A DNA stretch of 9,494 nt from NCBI GenBank assembly GCA_002325605.1, contig DCSM01000124.1, positions 278-9,771 of the forward strand. The letters run 5' to 3'. Source of the stretch: Chloroflexaceae bacterium UBA1466 (GTDB taxonomy: Bacteria; Chloroflexota; Chloroflexia; Chloroflexales; Chloroflexaceae). Position 1 is the first letter of the stretch. Every line of letters begins with the position of its first letter. Below, piece by piece: positions 5,575 through 9,494 of the stretch. The notes below the pieces were generated by a model. It was not told the DNA's origin, searched no databases, and saw nothing but the letters and a program-made list of their open reading frames with translations. Position numbers and translations under genes: made by a program.

Positions 5575-5706
5575 ATCATAGCGAAGCTATGATCTGTTTA
5601 TGCGGCCCCAGCCGCATGGGGTGAACTACAACACCCTCTACTCCCTGCCCGAAGGATTGGGGAGCTACTTTGCGAATACCCACCCTTCGACAATGTTAGT
5701 GTAGTT
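5575..5706 (-). promoter_or_regulatory. Structured leader/intergenic element upstream of the SQR gene
   Basis: Several perfect inverted repeats stack here. ATCATAGC/GCTATGAT (5575-5582/5586-5593) has a 3-nt loop, and ATGCGGC/GCCGCAT (5600-5606/5611-5617) has a 4-nt loop. A larger structure is closed by AACTACA/TGTAGTT (5624-5630/5700-5706), extended by ACA/TGT. It encloses CGAAGG/CCTTCG (5650-5655/5684-5689) and TGGG/CCCA (5658-5661/5679-5682). Read on the minus strand, the larger fold comes first, then the two hairpins, the last followed by TTT, all before the SQR start. It could be a leader RNA or an inter-operon terminator. No known class is recognised. Confidence 0.45.
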
Positions 5707-5740
5707 TAAGCTTGTCCGCTTATGCGCCTCCTTTCTTTAA

Positions 5741-6223
5741 TCAGCTTTGTTTATTTAGAGCTTGTTCAACTGATTGAACAACGCGGATGGCACTCTTTTG
5801 GGCTTGCTGGAGATAGACTTTGTAGGCGGGAGCGCTACCAAAAGCTAAAGGGGTTGCAATTCCTAGCAGGATGACGGCAGGAATCCAAAACAAGAGGCCG
5901 ATGACTTGCGAAAGCCAAGCGCCGACCAAAGCGCCCCCGACTAAGCTGTTCAGGAGCGCGGTATTTTGGCGCGGGCTAAAAGAATTGCCCAGAACTTCGC
6001 GCAGGTTTGCCAGGAGGAGTAAGGCTCCCGCGAAGCACCCAAAATGAATGAGCAGGCTTGTATTGACAATTCTCGTAACAGCATGGAGGACAAAGAGGAA
6101 AATTAGCAAGCCGCTGCCGAGAATGAGATATTCTTGTTTGATAAAAAACTTCCCGACCCGCAGGCCGCTCTTAGATACAGAAAAATTGTTATTGCTCCGA
6201 TAATTCTTACTACCGTTATACAT
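5741..6223 (-). CDS. Small integral membrane protein of unknown function, four predicted helices
   Basis: From ATG 6223 the product is 160 residues. I chose this start because AGGA lies 8 bases upstream; the frame also permits a TTG at 6262 (173 residues) without such a site. The N-terminal ~25 residues are polar (NGSKNYRSNNNF). Hydrophobic helices follow at about 31-50 (YLILGSGLLIFLFVLHAV), 55-74 (TSLLIHFGCFAGALLLLANL), 88-108 and 109-128 (FWIPAVILLGIATPLAF). A charged amphipathic C-terminal helix (134-160) is probably cytoplasmic. No family is recognised. It follows gatC by 90 bases in the same direction, and that gap holds a 6-bp hairpin CTTTGC/GCAAAG (6279-6284/6291-6296). An unused AGGAGG (minus strand, near 5727-5734) lies just after the stop with no start codon in range. 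Confidence 0.72.
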   Translation of the reverse strand: MYNGSKNYRSNNNFSVSKSGLRVGKFFIKQEYLILGSGLLIFLFVLHAVTRIVNTSLLIHFGCFAGALLLLANLREVLGNSFSPRQNTALLNSLVGGALVGAWLSQVIGLLFWIPAVILLGIATPLAFGSAPAYKVYLQQAQKSAIRVVQSVEQALNKQS

Positions 6224-6313
6224 TGGGCGATTCCTTTTTATGTTGTGGGATTGAGAACTCAACCCATTTTCGCTTAGACTTTGCTTGCTGGCAAAGAGTT
6301 GCAGCCTTTTGCG

Positions 6314-6604
6314 CTACACTTCAAAAACGGCCTTGACCTGAAACATCCCCTTGTCCTGAGCAGGTGCATTCCGCAAAGCTTCGGCATGGGCCAAGGAAGG
6401 CTGTACCGCATCGTTTCGCAGCACCGTCGCCAAACCCGTTACCTGGGCCGTCGGTGGAACCCCCGTAACATCAACTTCTTGCAACAGCGCAACATGGTCA
6501 AGAATTGCTGAAAGCTGGCTTTGCATCTGGGTAAGCTCCGCAGGTGTGAGGCGCAAACGAGCCAAACGGGCAACATGTTCGACTTCAGCTAAAGTAAGAG
6601 CCAT
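6314..6604 (-). CDS. gatC: Asp-tRNA(Asn)/Glu-tRNA(Gln) amidotransferase subunit C
   Basis: A 96-residue protein of the usual GatC length. GatC wraps around GatA and links it to GatB in the complex that turns Asp-tRNA(Asn) or Glu-tRNA(Gln) into the correctly amidated form. The family signature is clear: LTLAEVEHVARLARLRLTPAEL (3-24), the DHVALLQEVDVTGVPPTAQV stretch (36-55), LRNDAVQPSL (62-71) and the ending PAQDKGMFQVKAVFE. ATG 6604 is supported by AGGAG nine bases upstream. The frame stays open another 77 codons upstream, but that part overlaps the preceding gene and does not resemble a protein. gatA and gatB are not in this window, so the subunits are dispersed or lie outside it. Confidence 0.93.
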   Translation of the reverse strand: MALTLAEVEHVARLARLRLTPAELTQMQSQLSAILDHVALLQEVDVTGVPPTAQVTGLATVLRNDAVQPSLAHAEALRNAPAQDKGMFQVKAVFEV

Positions 6605-6667
6605 TTTAGAGGTCTCCTGTTTTGGTAATGGAATAAATGAGAGGAATAAAAAGGTTTTAAGATGCAA

Positions 6668-6693
6668 ATTGCTTCCCCAAGCAGAGAAGCAAT
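6668..6693 (-). terminator. Hairpin between the phosphatidyltransferase gene and gatC
   Basis: ATTGCTTC (6668-6675) pairs perfectly with GAAGCAAT (6686-6693) across a 10-nt loop, in the 115-base gap upstream of gatC. On the minus strand TTGCATCTTAAAACCTTTTT follows, so a partial terminator or an mRNA-processing stem is possible. Confidence 0.35.
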
Positions 6694-6719
6694 GCTGGAA
6701 GTAAGATCCTTTTAGTTGG

Positions 6720-7361
6720 TCAAACCCCTTCAGGCTTTTTGCGCTGAACGGGGCCGGCGCCGGCTTCCACCAACATCTGGCGCGTATAGGCCAAGCGTTG
6801 AATCGCTGTGATATGGGAAACGACACCAATCGCAATGACGGCCCACTCTAAAATGGGGAGGAGGGGAAAAAAGGAGTGGCTGAAAAGCCCTAAAAGCAAC
6901 AAGCCGAGCTTCTCTTGCCGCCCCGCAAAGCCAACATTACAGGAAGCCAATTTGCCCGTGGCCTCGGCTCTGGCCCGCACATAGCTGGCCATAATCATCC
7001 CAAAGAGCGCGAAAAGAACCCAACCTGGCTTCACCGCCCCAGAGAGCAAAACTCCCCCTAAGATAAAAAACTCGGCATAGCGATCTGTAACGTGATCCAG
7101 CACTGTGCCATAATCGTTGGCTGTGCCCCCAGCGCGAGCCGTGGCTCCATCGAGGACATCAGCCACCCCGACGAGCAAAATCAGGAGAATGCCTAGCAGA
7201 AACTGGCTTTTGGCCAGCGCATAACCAGCCCCCACGCTAAAGAGCAAACTGGCGTAGGTTAGCATATCGGCGGAAAGCCCCAACCGTAGGCAAACATGCC
7301 CCAACGGAATCGAGATTTGCTCATAGAGTTGGCGAAAGCGGGCGAGAGTTGGCATGATCAT
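6720..7361 (-). CDS. CDP-alcohol phosphatidyltransferase, probably phosphatidylinositol-phosphate synthase type
   Basis: An integral membrane enzyme that moves a phosphatidyl group from CDP-diacylglycerol to an alcohol. The diagnostic pattern D-x2-D-G-x2-A-R-x8-G-x3-D-x3-D is complete: Asp68, Asp71, Gly72, Ala75, Arg76, Gly85, Asp89 and Asp93. Six membrane helices are expected; hydrophobic stretches are at about 32-50, 53-67, 96-113, 114-128, 151-170 and 172-188. After the active site come SYVRARAEATG (126-136) and GFAGRQEKLGL (144-154). The basic residues Arg129, Arg131 and Arg148 in this arrangement are what I expect of phosphatidylinositol-phosphate and archaetidylinositol-phosphate synthases, rather than glycerol-phosphate-using PgsA. 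The substrate call is an inference. It starts 47 bases after the PfkB-kinase stop, in the same direction and probably in the same transcript. ATG 7361 (or in-frame ATG 7355) has only a weak upstream site. Confidence 0.85.
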   Translation of the reverse strand: MIMPTLARFRQLYEQISIPLGHVCLRLGLSADMLTYASLLFSVGAGYALAKSQFLLGILLILLVGVADVLDGATARAGGTANDYGTVLDHVTDRYAEFFILGGVLLSGAVKPGWVLFALFGMIMASYVRARAEATGKLASCNVGFAGRQEKLGLLLLGLFSHSFFPLLPILEWAVIAIGVVSHITAIQRLAYTRQMLVEAGAGPVQRKKPEGV

Positions 7362-7408
7362 CGGTATTTCTTTCTGTGCTGTGGGCCACGGGGATGCTCT
7401 GTTAAGTT

Positions 7409-8314
7409 TTAGACCTGCCGCAGCAACTTTGCCGTCCGTTCGGCAACTTGGGCTGCTGGGATGGGAGCTTCGGGACCAGTCTGCTCAATCCAAAAGGAAG
7501 AAGTTGCGGCTCCCCAACATCCCGCCGACACAAGGTCGTGGGGGTTTTGCAAATAAGCATGGATAAAGCCCGCCATGTAGGTGTCGCCGGCCCCTGTTGG
7601 GTCGCAGACATCAGTTGCGTAAGCGGGGATTTGATAGTGCTGTTTACCATCATTGATGACCGACCCCGCCTCGGCCAGGGTCACAATGGCGATCTGGCAG
7701 CCCAGCGCCCGCAGCCGCCGCACCGCTTCCACCGCATCCTGGCGCGGGTCGATTCCCGTGAGGATTAGAGCTTCCAGTTCATTGGCTTTGATGACGGTAC
7801 ACCAGGGCGCAATAGCAGCCAATTCAGGGTTGTTGAAGTGTTCAACCTGTCCCTTAGCATCCAATCGCCTTAGCAAACCTTGCGGATCAAGGAAAAGTGG
7901 GGCTTTGCTGGCTTCCCGAATGCGCTCCACCAATGTTTTAGGTGTTTCTTGCAAGATCGGCCCAATGATAATCGCTTCGGCGTTAGCACAAACCTCTGGC
8001 ACAACTTTTATCTCCGCAGCCCGCCCTAAAAGCTCCAGTGTGCGATTACCTTTTTCATCATAGACCAACCGAAAGCCCCCTGTTTCCGCGCCAAGCTCAA
8101 CATAGGGCCTGATTTTGTGGCGTTGCAGATCTGCCACAAATTGCTGACTAAAATCACGCCCTAGCGAACCGACCAGCGCGGTCTGATGCCCTAAGCGCGT
8201 CAGGGCCAAGCAACCATTAGTTGAGCAACCAGAGAGAACTCGCCCAGGAGTCTTAGCGAACGGAGTCGTTATCTCATCGTAAACAGGATTCCCAAAAGCA
8301 ACTATCAACGCCAT
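7409..8314 (-). CDS. PfkB/ribokinase-family sugar (possibly inositol) kinase
   Basis: A 301-residue cytosolic ATP-dependent kinase. ATG 8314 is preceded by AGGTGGG about 9 bases upstream; the frame also extends 21 codons further without a good site. The first PfkB region is seen in GRVLSGCSTNGCLALTRLG (24-42), followed by ALVGSLGRD (46-54). DPQG (143-146), the KANELEA motif (177-183) and the second signature DPTGAGDTYMAGF (238-250) follow. Asp244 in GAGD is the expected catalytic base and GAG the anion hole. Substrate cannot be read from the motifs. Archaeal myo-inositol 3-kinase belongs to this superfamily, and the downstream CDP-alcohol phosphatidyltransferase looks like an inositol-phosphate user, so inositol is a reasonable candidate. 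Adenosine, ribose or another sugar remain possible. It has its own promoter. Confidence 0.87.
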   Translation of the reverse strand: MALIVAFGNPVYDEITTPFAKTPGRVLSGCSTNGCLALTRLGHQTALVGSLGRDFSQQFVADLQRHKIRPYVELGAETGGFRLVYDEKGNRTLELLGRAAEIKVVPEVCANAEAIIIGPILQETPKTLVERIREASKAPLFLDPQGLLRRLDAKGQVEHFNNPELAAIAPWCTVIKANELEALILTGIDPRQDAVEAVRRLRALGCQIAIVTLAEAGSVINDGKQHYQIPAYATDVCDPTGAGDTYMAGFIHAYLQNPHDLVSAGCWGAATSSFWIEQTGPEAPIPAAQVAERTAKLLRQV

Positions 8315-8365
8315 ATTTAAGTCCCACCTGCGATCTTTCTGACGGAGGGGATTCACATGGGCTGC

Positions 8366-8394
8366 ATTGTAACACAAACATGCACGGCGTTCAA
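8366..8394 (-). promoter_or_regulatory. Promoter of the PfkB-kinase/phosphatidyltransferase unit
   Basis: On the minus strand TTGAAC (8389-8394), a 17-nt spacer and TACAAT (8366-8371) lie 51 bases before ATG 8314. Both boxes are close to consensus. This separates the kinase from the LPG_synthase_TM gene upstream. Confidence 0.65.
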
Positions 8395-8460
8395 ATATCT
8401 TGTTACATCAGGTGAGGGGTGAGGCAGCCTAATTTGCTACAGAGTCAACAGCTAAAAATG

Positions 8461-9468
8461 TCAACGCTCTTCTAATTTTTCTGCTTTTTCTGGCGCTGAA
8501 AATGCGCTCCCGCCATGCCGATGCTTAAACCAGCCGAGCGCCAGCAAACCGAGCGCGACCCCAAACCAGAGCGTACAGAAGCGGATCATGATGGTCGCGG
8601 TTGTGGCAACACTGCTCTCTAAGCCGACCAACGCCATCAACAAACCTGTGCTGCTCACTTCGGAAGTCCCCAGGCCGCCAGGCAGAAGCGAAACTAAGCC
8701 AAAGAGCGTGCTGGCCGCAAAGATAAAGGTCGCTTGGAGGAAAAGCAGCCCACTGCCCGCAACGTGCAAACCCGTCAGGATGGCAAAGAAAGCCCAGCAT
8801 TCAAAGCCCCATGAGATAAAACTTAAAAGGGTCGAAAGCAAAAGGATCCGCCAGGCGAGCAAAGTTTTCGCACTGGCGTACATTGTTCGCAGGCGTGGCG
8901 CGAGGCGTTGCCCAAAGGGTAAACGCGCAAACCAACTGAGCAGTTGGTCAAAAAGAGGTTCCGTCTGGAGAATGGCAATCCCAAGCCCACTCAAAAGTAC
9001 CAGCGCCAGAAATGCAAGGCGAGCGGGGGGATAGAGTGTCAAGCCCAAACCCATTAGAAGGAGCATCGCCAGCCCATCAGTCAGGCGCTCGACCAGCACG
9101 ATTGGCGCAGATTTGCTTATTGGTGTGCCATTGATTTGCCGTAGCAGATAGGCTTTGAAGACTTCGCCGACCTTCCCAGGCGTAACCGCCATGACCATCC
9201 CCGCCGTAAAGATCAAAGCACTCTCGCGGCGACTGACACCTGGGCCCAAGCGCAATTGGCGCAGGTAATAATCCCATTTTAGCCAGCGCAAAAGATAGTT
9301 TAGAGCGGTTAGCCCCAAGACAAGAGGTAGATCTAGCCAGCGAAAACCGCGAAAACTTCCACCGACTTGCCGAAGATCACTGCTCAAAGAGAGGATCAGC
9401 ATAATTGCCAAGCCTAAGCCTAGCGCCGTCAGAACCTTGCCTCGAAGTTGTTTGAATGTCTCAGTCAT
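8461..9468 (-). CDS. Lysylphosphatidylglycerol synthase TM-region / UPF0104 membrane protein
   Basis: A 335-residue polytopic membrane protein with the hallmarks of the LPG_synthase_TM (PF03706, formerly UPF0104) family: VTPGKVGEVFKAYLL (95-109), VLVERLTDGLAM (124-135) and LLPGGLGTSEVSS (261-273). About eight to nine hydrophobic segments lie at roughly 13-28, 46-61, 84-96, 130-146, 151-167, 208-224, 243-262, 272-287 and 293-313. The tail (320-335) is charged and cytoplasmic. Members include the membrane half of MprF, where it flips aminoacylated lipids, archaeal AglD-like proteins, and many stand-alone versions of unknown substrate. No aminoacyltransferase domain is fused here, so lysyl-lipid synthesis is not implied. 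ATG 9468 has AAGGCGG some distance upstream. It is co-directional with the kinase and phosphatidyltransferase genes, but those have their own promoter. Confidence 0.85.
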   Translation of the reverse strand: MTETFKQLRGKVLTALGLGLAIMLILSLSSDLRQVGGSFRGFRWLDLPLVLGLTALNYLLRWLKWDYYLRQLRLGPGVSRRESALIFTAGMVMAVTPGKVGEVFKAYLLRQINGTPISKSAPIVLVERLTDGLAMLLLMGLGLTLYPPARLAFLALVLLSGLGIAILQTEPLFDQLLSWFARLPFGQRLAPRLRTMYASAKTLLAWRILLLSTLLSFISWGFECWAFFAILTGLHVAGSGLLFLQATFIFAASTLFGLVSLLPGGLGTSEVSSTGLLMALVGLESSVATTATIMIRFCTLWFGVALGLLALGWFKHRHGGSAFSAPEKAEKLEER

Positions 9469-9494
9469 CGTTAAGCTGCCGCCTTTTTTCGCAA

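Noticed and set aside
5727..5734. Perfect AGGAGG on the minus strand just after the small membrane protein
   Set aside because: No ATG, GTG or TTG lies at usable distance; the only frame from ATA is five codons long.
6605..6835. N-terminal extension of the gatC frame
   Set aside because: It overlaps the phosphatidyltransferase gene, has no family similarity, and the ATG at 6604 has a proper ribosome binding site and the normal GatC length.
7354..8063. Plus-strand frames antisense to the PfkB kinase
   Set aside because: The minus strand encodes a complete kinase with both signatures; these frames have no start context or similarity.
8588..9034. Plus-strand 148-residue frame
   Set aside because: It lies wholly antisense to the LPG_synthase_TM gene, with Arg/Lys/Ser-rich composition typical of a shadow frame.

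Overview
The window looks like a chromosomal segment of a Chloroflexota-type bacterium (Anaerolineae or Chloroflexia). This is an inference from gene content, not a phylogeny. The pointers are a Cys-triad sulfide:quinone oxidoreductase, a compact MetF, a BFN/DUF151 protein with an acidic tail, a formylglycine-generating-enzyme-like (SUMF1) protein, a C-terminal fragment of a type ISP restriction enzyme, and a palindromic repeat of the AGACCTTTGCGG type that I associate with this phylum. GC is moderate, start contexts have clear Shine-Dalgarno sequences, and four promoters have sigma70-like boxes with 17-nt spacers.

Left part (1-2100) is accessory. It holds the 3' end of a type ISP restriction-modification gene, then a SUMF1-fold gene containing a 192-bp hexanucleotide minisatellite and bracketed by two copies of a palindromic repeat. 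A convergent small gene follows; its C-terminal half resembles the tails of Rpn/PD-(D/E)XK 'transposase-like' proteins.

Middle part (2100-3920) is housekeeping on the + strand: metF with its own strong promoter, then a bifunctional-nuclease-family gene. The latter has a leader of about 140 nt with two mutually exclusive hairpins, one of which buries the ribosome binding site, and a good terminator downstream. About 475 bases (3843-4317) follow with only that terminator and two doubtful minus-strand small ORFs.

Right part (4318-9468) lies entirely on the minus strand. In transcription order it holds a nine-helix LPG_synthase_TM/UPF0104 membrane protein, a PfkB-family sugar kinase with its own promoter, a CDP-alcohol phosphatidyltransferase with features of the inositol-phosphate-using subgroup, gatC, a small four-helix membrane protein, and a sulfide:quinone oxidoreductase. 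The last is preceded by a 217-nt gap rich in inverted repeats. The kinase/phosphatidyltransferase pair suggests a short route from inositol to phosphatidylinositol phosphate, with the LPG_synthase_TM protein possibly also acting on lipids. The SQR would feed electrons from sulfide into the quinone pool.

I found no tRNA, rRNA, CRISPR array, transposase or origin. The best candidates for something undescribed are the in-frame hexamer minisatellite in the SUMF1 gene, the switch-like BFN leader, the structured SQR leader, and the putative inositol-lipid gene pair.
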